Origin: Elymus sibiricus
Lineage: Eukaryota > Streptophyta > Magnoliopsida > Poales > Poaceae
DNA length: 64,000 bases
Direction: 5' to 3'
Assembly (NCBI GenBank): GCA_039707655.1
Contig: CM077674.1
Location: 239,545,904 to 239,609,903, forward strand
Made by a program: the position numbers and the translations under genes. Within the stretch, counting starts at the first letter, position 1. Each line of letters opens with the position of its first letter. Of this stretch, positions 1 to 11,016 are shown piece by piece. The notes under the pieces are model-generated. The model was not told where the DNA came from. It ran no database searches and worked only from the letters and a program-made list of their open reading frames with translations.

Positions 1-655
1 ATTTTTGCATCACTTCCTAAATGTCAACCTCCAAGTGCCTAATTTCACATGTAATAGTTTGTCAGGTATTTGCATAATGAAATCAAGTTTATGGTTGTAG
101 CATCTTCGAACATATGTTTTATGGGAACAAAATCATCCGTGTGTTGTCTTCAATGAATGCATAATAACAATGAGCATGCTTTCGTGAGACTCGGTCTTAA
201 GCATAAAAATGCAGCAAAGTGTTATCTATCTATTGCAATGTAGTGCAATAAAGAGCGTATATTTTTGTACCACTTTCTTTATTTTGTGCATCAGATCTGA
301 TAGTATATGTCGTCGAATTCCATTATTTATCGTAATACATTGCAAGTGGAGTAGATTTCAATTATTTTCATTATATTAATAGCTATATTTTCTGTACATG
401 TGAAATTTAACATGTTCATGTTTATATATGCAACTAGTACAAATTTTGAAAATCCCGTGGCAGCACACGAGCAATCTACTAGTATATAAATGAATCAAAC
501 AAATGATTAAGGTCCTCCAAAGCTCATTTCTCCCTCATAGGTCTGGGCATGTTCGGACATCAAATGGGCGCTAAGTAGGCTCCTTGAAGTTCAACCGTCT
601 GGGCAGTCTGGGATCCCCTAAATCCATACCATATGTGGGGGAGAAATATAGTTGT
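1..655. other. Unassigned AT-rich intergenic DNA
   Basis: No long ORF, RNA gene or transposon terminus is recognised here. The stretch is AT-rich up to about 520 and then turns GC-richer. A pair of similar phrases ('gtctgggc' near 541 and 597) looks like diverged repeat DNA. It ends where similarity to 8617 onward begins. Confidence 0.5.
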
Positions 656-1974
656 CCACACTATTTATCTCCAACACAGGGGGCCAACAAAAAAAAAACC
701 AACAACGTACCCTTCCCTTTTCCTGTTGGACCCTCCCCTTCCCGCTCGGTTCCCTGCCGTAGCGGGACATTTCTCGATGGAGCCTCCTCCTTTAAAACTA
801 GATGATGTCCATATCACCTTCGCCATGCATTGCAACAGGGTTGAAATTTTTCATATTTACAATATAAAAGAGTGCTAACACATACTATTGACACAAAACA
901 ACTAATACTATAGAGATCATTCTCAAAGGTCCATTTAAATTTGCAAATGCACACTAACGTGGGAGGCGAGTGGCAAGCTGAACGTATTCCTAGTCACCAT
1001 TAAGCTCCCCCTCCAGCCCACATACCATTCATTGCTAGAAGGGATAATTTCCGTTCTTGTCCTCCTCGTCCTTCCCTACATATTCTACTCCTTGCCTCTT
1101 CTCCAACCCGTTTCATTGGCGCAAACATGTAGCACGTTAACATCAGCGCGTTCATCAGCGATGCCTCATCTTCTTCTTCCACCTTCCTCGCCAGGTTTAG
1201 TTCACATTCCTACTTATTTTATAGAATACTCTTTCGTTTTTAGCTTTATTTTTTGGAACACTCTTTCTTTCTCCAACACCATGGACCACTTGGTTACATT
1301 AGTTCTTTTTTCTTATTATTCTTGGAACACTCTGCGTTTCTATTATAGCATAACGAACCACCTTATCAATGATGTGTGTGTTGTCCTCACCCGCAAACGT
1401 TTCGGCAACCGTCGGCGTTTGGAAATCGTGCAGAGTATGGTCGGCATGCATCTTGGTGGATGCTAGGTCGCCCATGTCGCGAGTGCATGGTGGCCGTTGT
1501 CCATGTTGGCAAGCGGTGCTCGGTCATGTCGCTGTGAGCCTATTGATTGTCCTTGTCCACTAGTGCTTTCAAAATGATTCGGCGCGATTAACAGATTGCT
1601 TAATTAATTAATAATAGAAATAATTAACGGTCTTCCTAATTCTCTGCATGTCTAATTAACTACCAACAAAATCTATTAATTATCTGCCTAATTGGAAAGA
1701 AAATCCCTATTTGTAATTATCTGTATCATTGTATGCCTAATAAATTGTCTAGCTAATTAATTTATTGCATTAATGACTTGATTTTCAAATTGATTCAGTG
1801 TGGAAAAAATGAGTTAATTACACTTACGGTACATAAACTTGCACCGCACGTACAATTTCATACATAAACTTGAAAACTGACACAAATTGGCCCTCTAACT
1901 TGTGTTTGAGGTACATTTAGATACATTTCCGTCTATTGCCGTTAACTCATCCTAAAAAATAACCCACTGTTAAC

Positions 1975-4900
1975 TGTAACACCCCGATACTAAAGCTACG
2001 GTAACCCCACCCTAGTGATGCCATGTCATCATGTTTTGTCAAGTTAAATTGCCACTTGTTCAAATTCAAACCAATTTCAAATTTAAATTGCAAGTCAAAT
2101 TTTTTTTTCAAGCAGTAAAACTAAAATGTACATAATGTTGAAAATATTCACTGGATAATTGTCATGCAGAAACCAACATTTTTGAGTTAATAAAAATGCC
2201 CCTAAATATAATTAAGTGGTTCAGCAGCAAAATAATTAACCTTTTCAATTATTATTTAAAAAAATCAATCTTTCCCAAAATGCCCTACACTTTTTGTGGA
2301 GCCCTAGAAATATAGTTCTTGATTTATGCGTGGATTTTCATAAAGAACAAAATTCATTTGGTAGCTTTTTGAAATAGAAACCAGAGGGAAATATGTAACG
2401 ACAAATAAAAAAATGGATAGAAGCTACTGTGCACTTTCGCCCAGCACCCCCACAGTGCGGCCTGGCCCATCTGGGTCGGCCTTTCCCCTACTCCCGTGCG
2501 ACAGGAGAAGGCCGACGCTCGCCGGCCGCCCTCGCGCGCACGCACAGCCATCGCGGGCCGTGGGTGGATAAGACCTAGTCCCCGGCGCCCTCTCTCTCCC
2601 CCGCAAACCCTAGAACGCGCTAGATTCCCCTCTCGCGTCTCCCTCGCTCTGCCCTCACCTTGTCCGAACGCCTCCATGGCTGCGCCTTCGCGAGCGCCAT
2701 GGCCAACAGCCTCCTCGCGCCGTTCCACCTTGTCCAGCGGGTGCGCCGTCGTCGACTACGTCGGATGCGGGTGCTCATTCATCCGGGGACGGCTACATCA
2801 CCACCTTCGACCCATTCCCCTCCGTGGGCATCCGCCCCGCCACCGCATCGATGTCCTCTTCTCCGACGCCCCGGCCTCGTTGGGCCCTCCTCGAGCTCGC
2901 TGTCAGCCTGCATTCCCTCCGCGTCCCCCCGGATCTTGCCCGCGTAGTCTAGCCCCGGCTCCGCTATCGCCGCCCATCGCCGCCGCTACGGCCACTCGGA
3001 CGTCGCCATAGTCCACACTCCGGACACCCCCTGCACGTGCCGCTTGTGCAAATGGTCGCGCCTCGCTGCGCTCGTCCGTTTAGGACCCGCGGCCGACCAA
3101 ATGGTCGCCAGAGGCGTTTTTCCGGCGAGGCTTGTGGCCCTCTGCCGTGATTTGTCCCACCGCCGGCGCGCCACCGCGCGTGGGCCACCGACACATGGAC
3201 CCCATGGGACTAACCACTAATTAGCGCTAACTAGAAAACCTAAGACACTGACACGCGCGTCCCGATGCTAATTAACCCAGTTTAATTAATTAATCAGTTA
3301 ACTAAATTAACTATACCTAATAACTAAATCAGTCACTGACAACCTGGGCCCACTTCACTAATTAACCTAATTAGATTAACTTAAACTCTGTTAAAATTTC
3401 AGAGTATGACATGTGGACCCTAGCACTGTTCAAGTGGATAAGATGAGCCCAGTCAGCCTGCTGACTCAGCAGCTGGCCCACCAGTCAGCCTCTGCTGACT
3501 GGGCAGTTGACCCAGTCAACTAGCCCCACTGTCAGTCTCTGTCCCCTGGGCTGGGTACAGCTCTGGGTGCACATAGCATTTTTGCTATTTAATTTAAATT
3601 ATTTGAATAATTCAAAAATTCCAGAAAATGTTTAAATCTTTGAAAAATCATAGAAAATAAATCGTAAGTTAGATGAAAATGTTTTTTGTATGAAAGTTGC
3701 TCAGAAAAATGTAACGAATCTGAATATGCTATCCACGTACCTGTCACATGCCCCTAGCAATCTGAAAATGGAACCGTCCCCTCCGGTCACCTGTCTGACA
3801 TATGTCCGGGACCGGGAAAACATTCCCGGATGAATTCCCCCTTCATCTGTATCATGTAGCAATACGTTAGGTCACACTCGGCACAACATATTGCCATGTC
3901 ATGCATTGTGATGCATTTGTCTGCTTTATATTTATTGTTTCTTCCCCCTCCTCTTTCCGATAGACACCGAGACTGTCGACGACACTGCTGAGTACGACTA
4001 CTTCGTCGACGACCAGACCCCTTCAGTAGAGCTTCCAGGCAAGCAAAACCCCCTTGATCATCCCGATATCGCCTACCCTTTCCCTCTACTGCTTGCATTA
4101 GAGTAGTGTAGCTGTTACTGTTATCGGTCGATCCTATTCTACTGCATAGCCTGCCTTTGCTACTACTGTTGATACTTTTACCTGCAATCCTAAATGCTTA
4201 GTATAGGATGCTAGATTATTCATCAGTGGCCCTACATTCTTGTCCGTCTGCTATGCTATACTCTCGGGCTGTGATCGCTGCGGGTGGCGATCATGGGTAT
4301 ATATATACATATTACACATGATACAATATTGTGACTAAAGTCGGGTCGGCTCGTAGAATACCCGCAGATGATTCGAAACATGGGGGCTGAAAGGGCAGTT
4401 GTTCCCGACGACCCCCTGAGTGACTCTCTGTGGCGGAGCGACAGGGCAGGTTGAGACCACCCAGATGAGAGGTGGGCCTGGCCCTGGTCGACGTTCGTGG
4501 TTATTTCAAAATAACACACTTAACGAGATTGGATATTTGATCTGAGTAGGCCACTGGCCTTATACGCACTAACCAACTACGCGAGTAAGAGATGGGCTCT
4601 CGACACCGTAGTATCAACCAAAGCTCTTTTGGACGTCAGCGACTGAGGGTGCGCGCCGGGTTGGACCGCGTAAGCACCTGCCACGTAATGGAGGTTGCCA
4701 GGTCTGCTCACCGGCCGCGCTCCCAACGTGCAGGAGTGCAATGGGAGATGGGCCCAGACCCCTGCGCGCATAGGGTTTAGTCCGGCGTGCTGACCTCTCT
4801 GTTGAGCCTAGATGGGACTGCGACGTGTTGATCATCTAGGATGGCAGTTCTGCCAGAGGAGTCAAGCGTGTTGGGGAATATGTGGTGCACCCCTGCAGGA

Positions 4901-5735
4901 AAGTTTATCTATTCGAATAGCCGCGTCCCTCGGTAAAAGGATGACTTGGAGTTGTATTCCGACTTCTGACAACTAGAACCGGATACTTTATAAAACACAC
5001 CCTTACAAGTGCCAGATACAGCCCGATGATCGCTCTCCCACAGGGCAACGAGGAGAGGATCGTCGGGTAGGATTATGCTATACGTTGATACTTGGTTAAC
5101 TTACCATCTACTCTCTTTCCCTGCTTCAAGATGGAGGCTGCCAGAAGCATAGTCTTCGATAGGACTAGCTTCTCCCTCCCTTATTCTGGCATTCTACAGT
5201 TTAGTCCACAGATACTACCCCTTACATTTGATACCGATGCATAAGTAGCATAGATCTGATGTAAGTCTTGCGAGTACTTTGGATGAGTACTCACGGTTGC
5301 TTTGCTCCCCTTTTCCCCCTTTACTTAAATGCTGCGATCAGATGATGGATCCCAGGAGCCAGTTGCCCCCGCTAACGGCTTACTACCCCGATGGAGCTTA
5401 CTACTACGTGGAGGATGTCGACGGCCAGGAGCAGTTAGGAGGTTCCCAGGCAGGAGGTCTGTGCCTTTTTGATCGATGTATCTCATTTTGTGCTAGCCTT
5501 CTTAAGGCAAAAACTTGTTTACTTATGTCTGTACCCAGATATTGTTGCTTCCGCTGACTCGTTTGTTATCGAGCTTATGTATTCGAGCCCTCGAGGCCCC
5601 TGGCTGGTAATATGAAGCTTGTTTTTTTTTTAATTTGTGTTTAGAGTTGTGTTGTGATATCTTCCCGTGAGTCCCTGATCGGGTCGTACACATTTGTGTG
5701 TATGATTAGTGTACGATCAAATCGGGGGCGTCACA
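1975..5735 (+). mobile_element. Solo LTR, same family as element G
   Basis: The sequence runs from TGTAACACCCCGAT to GATCGGGGGCGTCACA and is flanked by a perfect 5 bp duplication, TTAAC (1970-1974 and 5736-5740). The 3761 bp align along their length with the 55127-58638 LTR, for example 'ctgacatatgtcc' at 3794 and 56667, and 'ttgcgagtactttggatgag' at 5268 and 58171. No primer site or interior follows, so this is a solo LTR left by LTR-LTR recombination. It inserted inside the left arm of the Mutator-like element. A GC-rich block (about 2430-3200) lies within otherwise AT-rich DNA, and a (T)9 run is at 5622. Confidence 0.9.
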
Positions 5736-5949
5736 TTAACTTACCCTACATGGCAGGGCCCGCGTTCTCTTATGCATGGGTCCCACTTGTAAGTGGGGGG
5801 ACAGAAAATTTAAATTGTGTAGGTGCGGCTGGCAAGAGTCGAACTCAAGACACTAGCCAGTGGATAAATGCTTATAAACTAATACATAATCATAGTCCTA
5901 TAATTATAGCTATGTTGTTCTTATTCTTTCTCCTACATGTTTGATTTTT

Positions 5950-6640
5950 TACGAAATTGATTCAGATCTATTATCAAAGTTCACCGGAAGTACAAAGCAC
6001 CTCAAACATAATAAAAAATACATCGAGATTCCTAGACCACTAAACGACCACTACTGCCGTCAGAACGAGCCACCGACACGCCGTTGTCGCCGCCTACCTG
6101 AGCCGGCTTGACCTTGTCGATGACAGCCGGGAAGTCTTCATGCACGTTCCCCTAAGGACCAGTGCCCAGGAGCCGCAATCGTTGCCGTTGAACCCCTGAA
6201 TAGATCTGAAACACCTGACACCAAATCTCGCCACATGACGAGAAACCATAACCTCACCGTCCAAAGGAGACGACAGAAATCGACGCCGGAGCTTAGTCGA
6301 CTACGTCCGGATGTACGAACTCCAGGAGGATCGGACCCCGGAAGACAAACTCGAAGAAGAAGCGCCGCCATCCATCCGAGCACGCACATGCGAGGACTAA
6401 AACACCATACCTAAACTACTAACCGGCGTGAAGGCACCGTGATTCCCCTCCCCGCCACCGCCGAAGCGGCAAGAAGAGAGGAGGCGAATCTACGGGCTTG
6501 CCGGCAAAACTTGGAGGGAAGAGTTTACCATAGCCGCCAAGGGATAGGGGAGGGACAGAGAAATCATAGATCGGTTAGAGAGATGTTGTCCTACCTGCTT
6601 GATTCCCCAGGGAAATTTCAGCGCCATGGCTGCACGCGCT
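5950..6640 (-). mobile_element. Probable non-LTR retroposon fragment inside the Mutator-like element
   Basis: On the minus strand this GC-rich block ends in 'gatctgaatcaatttcgt' followed by a short A-run (plus-strand T-run at 5942-5950). It is preceded by a region around 5985-6030 that resembles the 3' ends of grass LINE-like retroposons ('ctttgtacttcc' style). The 5' part is rich in CCG and has no long ORF. I could not find a convincing target-site duplication. The alternative is a host sequence captured by the Mutator-like element. Confidence 0.35.
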
Positions 6641-6848
6641 CTGACTTTTTGGTCACGGTCTGTTTTTTATGGATATATGCTGCTTCATAATACACACCAT
6701 ATATATATTTGCAAATATAATTTTTTTATGAAAATGCTTGAACATAAAAAGCAAATGATAATAATATTTCTCTATTGTTTGCCATGGAAATACTACTGAC
6801 TCGGGGTCGTCGCAGTTGTGACAATATTTCTGTCGGTCGCGCGCGTGA

Positions 6849-7924
6849 TATACATATATTTTATTTCAGCTCAATCCTCCTTCCGTAAGATATACTATTA
6901 AGATCCACACAAACAAAAAACAAAAGGTATTGTAGTGGCTTGCTAATATTGCGAGAGCCGTGATCTTGTGTGTTCGAATCCTGGTAGCTGCAATGCATCT
7001 CCCTTTTTTCATTTGTCTTTCCTCACTTACAGGTGAGGACACAAGCATAAGAGAAGGTGACCCCTACCTCGCTGGCAAGCCACGTAGGGTGAGTTAACGG
7101 CAATAGATGGAAATGTATGTAGATGTACCTCAAACACAAGGTAGAGGGCCAATTTGTGTCATTTTTCAAATTTATGTATGAAATTGTACGCACCGTGAAA
7201 GTTCATGTACTATAAGTGTAATTAACTCAAAAAAAATTATTTAAATGGGCCTAATTAATTACATATGTAATTAAACATCTAGCTAATTAATAACATTAAT
7301 GATTTGATTTCAAAATTGATTCATCTTGATTTCCAAAATATTTCCGCATGAATGGCTGCTACGAGCGATGACGACGATTACCGTGCTATACATATATTTT
7401 ATTTCAGCTCAATCCTACTTCTGTTAGATATACTATTAAGATCCACAAAAACAAAAAACAAAAGATAGTGTAGTGGTTTGCTAATATTACGAGAGCCATG
7501 ATCTTGTGTGTTCGAATCTTGATAACTGCAATGCATCTCCCTTTTTTTCATTTGTCTTTCCCTACTTACAGGTGGGGACACAAGCATAAGAGAAGGTGCC
7601 CCCTACCTCGCTGGCAAGCCACGTAGGGTGAGTTGACGGCAATAGACGAAAATGTATGTAGATGTACCTCGAACACAAGTTAGAAGGCCAATTTGTATCA
7701 TTTTTCAAGTTTATGTATGAAATTGTACGCATCGTGCAGGTTCATGTACTAAAAGTGTAATTAACTCGGGAAATCTATTTAAATGGGCCTAATTAATTAC
7801 GCATGTAATTAAACATCTAGCTAACTAATAACATTAATGATTTGATTTCAAAATGGATTCATCTTGATTTCCAAAATATTTCCGCATGAATGGCTGCTAC
7901 GAGCGATGATGACGACTACCGTGT
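6849..7924 (+). repeat. 538 bp tandem duplication spanning the Mutator-like right terminus
   Basis: Unit 1 (6849-7386) and unit 2 (7387-7924) begin with the same 'tatacatatattttatttca' and run in parallel. Each contains the right arm of the Mutator-like element, its terminus (7228 and 7767) and about 155 bp of outside flank ending at the 'cgacgattaccgtg' or 'cgactaccgtg' phrase. Because the unit includes flank, the duplication arose after the transposon inserted. Small differences such as cct/act and att/gtt show that it is not recent. Confidence 0.85.
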
Positions 7925-7954
7925 ATTGTAAGAGACATTTACTTAATGAATTTC

Positions 7955-8152
7955 TCAACATTTGAATGTACGCACGTGATTTGAGAATGTAATCTTTCTG
8001 GCTCTCTGTATGACTGAAGAAAATATAATGTGGCGGTCTGATGACCTGCCTTCTGCCACGGTCGTCCTTGACCTCGTGATCCATGCCTTGGCATTCTCGA
8101 GCATCACGCCGTCATCAGGCCCGGCCACGATGTCCTCCATGGTGTCAAGCAC
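7955..8152 (-). pseudogene. Exon-like open segment, copy 1
   Basis: A 65-codon minus-strand reading frame lies in a GC-rich island. Its core (MEDIVAGPD, then NAKAWI, SRTTVAEG and SSDRHI) is matched by the frame at 9976-10188 in the second tandem copy. AT-rich sequence surrounds it on both sides, as with an exon between introns or a captured exon. No start, splice site or neighbouring exon could be fixed, and I do not recognise the protein family. It may be a fragment of a host gene duplicated with the 2 kb unit. Expression is not implied. Confidence 0.35.
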
Positions 8153-8577
8153 GGGCGCGCGGATCCGTATGCCAATAAAAAATATATGTTATTTTTATTG
8201 TATTAGGAAACTTATAATTGTCAATTAATAGTAGGATAATGATAATAATAAATGGCATAGTCCCCTGGATTAGCGGTTTTTATTGAGGAATATCTTCTTT
8301 TGTTTTGGAAGATTATCAAGAAAAATCTTATGTCCGTCTTTTAGGAAGGTGATCTCACATATATGATGTGATTTCTAAATTTTTAATTACCTATTATTTA
8401 CGTGATTGAATTGAATCAACACCTCCAAAGCAAACACCAAAAAAGATCTACCCTTTAATGGGTTTTGATTTTTTAATGTGAGAGACAAAAATCGAGAAGA
8501 AGGGGTGGTGGGACGAAAAAAATGGATGAAAAAAATGGTGCACCAGGCTACCAACTCCCTCTTTAGTAGTAGAGACT

Positions 8578-10617
8578 AGCAGAATGCCCGTGCGTTGCTA
8601 CGAGCTATCCGTCATGTTATCTCCAACACGCAGGCTCAATACAGAAACCCTATCCCATGATGCACCTTTATCTTTTCCCGTCAGATCCTTTCCTTCTCGC
8701 TCAGTTTCCCACCGTTGCGGGACATTTCTCGCTAGAGCCTCCTCCTTTAAAGCTAGATGACACCCACCTCACCTTTGCCATGCGTTTCAAATAGGGATGG
8801 GTTTTTCTTATTTACAATATAATAGCGTGGGTTAAACTAACACATACTACAAACACAAAACAACAAATAATTATAGATATCATTCCCAAAGGTCCATTCA
8901 ACTTTGCAAATGTACACTCACGTGGGAGGCAAGTGACAACCTGAACGTATTCTTTGTCAGCAATAAGCTTCACCTCCAGCCCACATACCATTCATTGCTA
9001 GAAGGGATTGTCGTTCTTCTCTTCCCCATCCTCCCCTACATCTTCTACTCCTAGCCTATTTACTAATCCACTTCATTGGCACCAACCAGCACCACATCAA
9101 CATCAGTCCGTTCATCAACGACACCTTATCTTATTATTCCTCCTCATCGCCAGCTTTAGTTCTCATTCCTACTTATTTTCTAGAATATTGTTTTCTTTAT
9201 TTTTTTGCTTTATTTTTTGGAATACTCATTTCTTCTCCACATCATGGATCACTTGGTTTCTTTAGTTTATTTTCCTTCTTATTCTTGGAATACATTTTTT
9301 TCTAATATAGCATGAATCATCTGGTCAATGTTGTGTCGTATTGTCCTCACCCACGAATGTTTCGGCAACCGTCAGCATCTGGACATCCTATAGAGCATGG
9401 TTGTCATCCATCTTGGTGAATGCTAGCTCACCCATATTGCGAGTGCACGGTGGCCATTTTCCTTGTTGTCAAGTGGGACTCGGCCATGTCGATGAGAACC
9501 TGTTGATCCTCCTTGCCCACGAGTGCTTTCAAAATAATTCAGCACGATTAACTGATTGTTTAATTAATTAATTACATAAATAATTAATGGACTACCTAAT
9601 TCTCTGCATGCCTAATTAACCGCCAACCAAATTAATTAATTATCGGCCTAATTGGGAAAATCCATACTTCTAATTATTTATAAGCATAATTAACTCTCTA
9701 CCTAATTAAATAATTGCTGAATCGGTTTTGAAACTGATTCAGTGCCAAAAATACTATTTAAATGGCCTAATTAATTGCATACATAATTAACTATCTAGTT
9801 AATTAATTCCATTGATGGTTTGATTTCCGAATGATTCATTGTTCGATTTACAAAATATTTTCGCATGAATGGCTGCTACGAATGACTAACAAGTATTGTC
9901 GGGTAGATTTCCTTAACGGATTTTCTGGCATTTGAATGGACACACATGATTTGAGAATGGAGCCTGTTTGGATCTTTATATGACTGACAAGAAATATATT
10001 ATGACCGCATTCACGAATGCGTGTATGTGGCGGTCCGACGAACCGCCTCCCGCCACGGTCGTCCTCGACATCATGATCCACGCCCTGGCATTGTAGAGCG
10101 TCACACTGGCGTCAGGCCCGGCCACGGCGTCCTCCATGATGACACGCACAACGTCCCTCCGCAGGGGCGCACAGATGCGTACGCTCATAACAAAAATGAT
10201 ATGTTAATTTTGTTGTTAGGAAACTTGTGATTGTCAGTTAATAGTAGAGATAATGATAAAAATAAATGTCATAGTGCGCGGGATCAACGATTTGTTATTG
10301 AGAAATATCTGATTTTATTTTGGGAAGTTATCGAGAAAAATCTGACGCCTGTCCTTTAGGAAGGTAATTTCAAATATATGATGTGATTTCTGAAATCTTA
10401 ATTACCTATTATTTATGTGATTGAATTAAATCAACATCTGCCAACGCAAGCACGAAACAAGATATTTCCTTTTAATGGGATTTGGTTTTTTAATATGAGG
10501 AAGAAAATCCAGTGGGAAGAGATGGTGGGAATTGAGAAGGAAAAAACAGAAAAAAATAGGCAGGCGAAAATAAACCGTGGAGGGAGGCTACCAACTCCCC
10601 TTTTAGGAGCAGAGATT
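8578..10617. repeat. Copy 2 of the ~2 kb tandem segment, uninterrupted
   Basis: This is the uninterrupted relative of copy 1. It begins after 'ctttagtagtagagactag' and ends at 'cttttaggagcagagatt', so the two copies have comparable right ends. It preserves the sequence 'cagtgccaaaaatactattt' near 9740, the equivalent of the empty insertion site occupied at 1802-7237 in copy 1. The phrase 'agaatgcccgtgcgttgcta' at its start resembles a terminus common in grass repeats, but I cannot name the family. The order of landmarks is the same as in copy 1, so this is a direct and not an inverted duplication. Confidence 0.7.
9976..10188 (-). pseudogene. Exon-like open segment, copy 2
   Basis: A 70-codon minus-strand frame. 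It begins MSVRICAPLRRD, continues with MEDAVAGPD, NARAWI and SRTTVAGG, and ends in the SSDRHI block seen in copy 1. The differences between the copies include many codon-third changes and conservative replacements (AKAWI/ARAWI), and neither core contains a stop. The N-terminal side here has extra residues (RRDVVRVI) that copy 1 lacks, matching an indel. The family is unknown. The block is GC-rich against an AT-rich surround. Confidence 0.35.
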
Positions 10618-11002
10618 ATTATAAAATTTTGTATGTATTTTAGTCATCACAAAAAATCTAGCAAAATGCATTTTTTCTTTCATTATATCGCTTTGAATAT
10701 AATGTTAAGTTCGCCTATTCATATTATATGGATTCTTTACAACTTTTTCGGGTGGTGCATTTTTCTACTGATATCATATACATATAGTCGCTTGAAGTTC
10801 TTCGGTTAATCAGTTTATTTTCCAGATGTTTGCATGTGATCTCCCATTTAGCACGATAGGCGATTGGCAGCTGCTACGCATTTTGTGTACTCTTGTATGA
10901 AAGGAGTCACTTGAAATCACATCGTAGAACAACTCTACCAGAGTTGTCGTATTGCCTAGATCGTTATAGTAACCGCTAGTTTGGCTATCGAGCCAAGAAA
11001 AA
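10618..11002. other. Unassigned AT-rich DNA
   Basis: This short unique stretch lies between the end of the 2 kb tandem repeat and the retroposon. No ORF of note, inverted end or RNA gene is seen. It supplies the left target-site duplication of the retroposon at 11003-11016. Confidence 0.5.
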
Positions 11003-11016
11003 ACAGTCAAGCAAAG

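Larger units (their letters stand above)
1811..7228. mobile_element. Mutator-like non-autonomous DNA transposon with long inverted ends
   Basis: The left end starts 'gagttaattacacttacggt' and the right end is its inverted match, ending 'agtgtaattaactc'. The arms pair for about 150 bp at once. Discounting the LTR inserted at 1975-5735, they go on pairing through 5741-5900 against 6930-7090, giving arms of roughly 300 bp. The flanks carry an imperfect 9 bp duplication (1802-1810 ggaaaaaat; 7229-7237 aaaaaaaat), the size typical of Mutator superfamily insertions. The uninterrupted sequence near 9740-9765 acts as an empty site. Without the LTR the element is about 1.65 kb and has no transposase ORF, so it would need an enzyme from elsewhere. 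Confidence 0.75.
656..8577. repeat. Copy 1 of a ~2 kb tandem segment, interrupted by a transposon
   Basis: The flanks 656-1801 and 7238-8577 align in order with 8617-10617. Matching landmarks are 'cgggacatttctcg' at 758 and 8717, 'cataccattcattgctagaa' at 1021 and 8983, and 'gtttcggcaaccgtc' at 1400 and 9359. Further matches are the exon-like block at 8030-8165 against 10030-10175 and 'ggctaccaactcc' at 8547 and 10587. Removing the Mutator-like insertion and the 538 bp duplication leaves about 2 kb, as in copy 2. Identity is moderate and indels are frequent, so the duplication is old. The nature of the unit is unknown. Confidence 0.75.

Noticed and set aside
2354..3194. ORFs up to 171 codons in the GC-rich part of the first solo LTR
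   Set aside because: Same compositional effect, opposite-strand frames overlap, and the region lies inside a TG...CA LTR with a TTAAC duplication.
5820..7520. True tRNA genes at the 'ttcgaatcc' motifs
   Set aside because: No seven-base acceptor stem or proper anticodon arm can be drawn; only the B-box is convincing.
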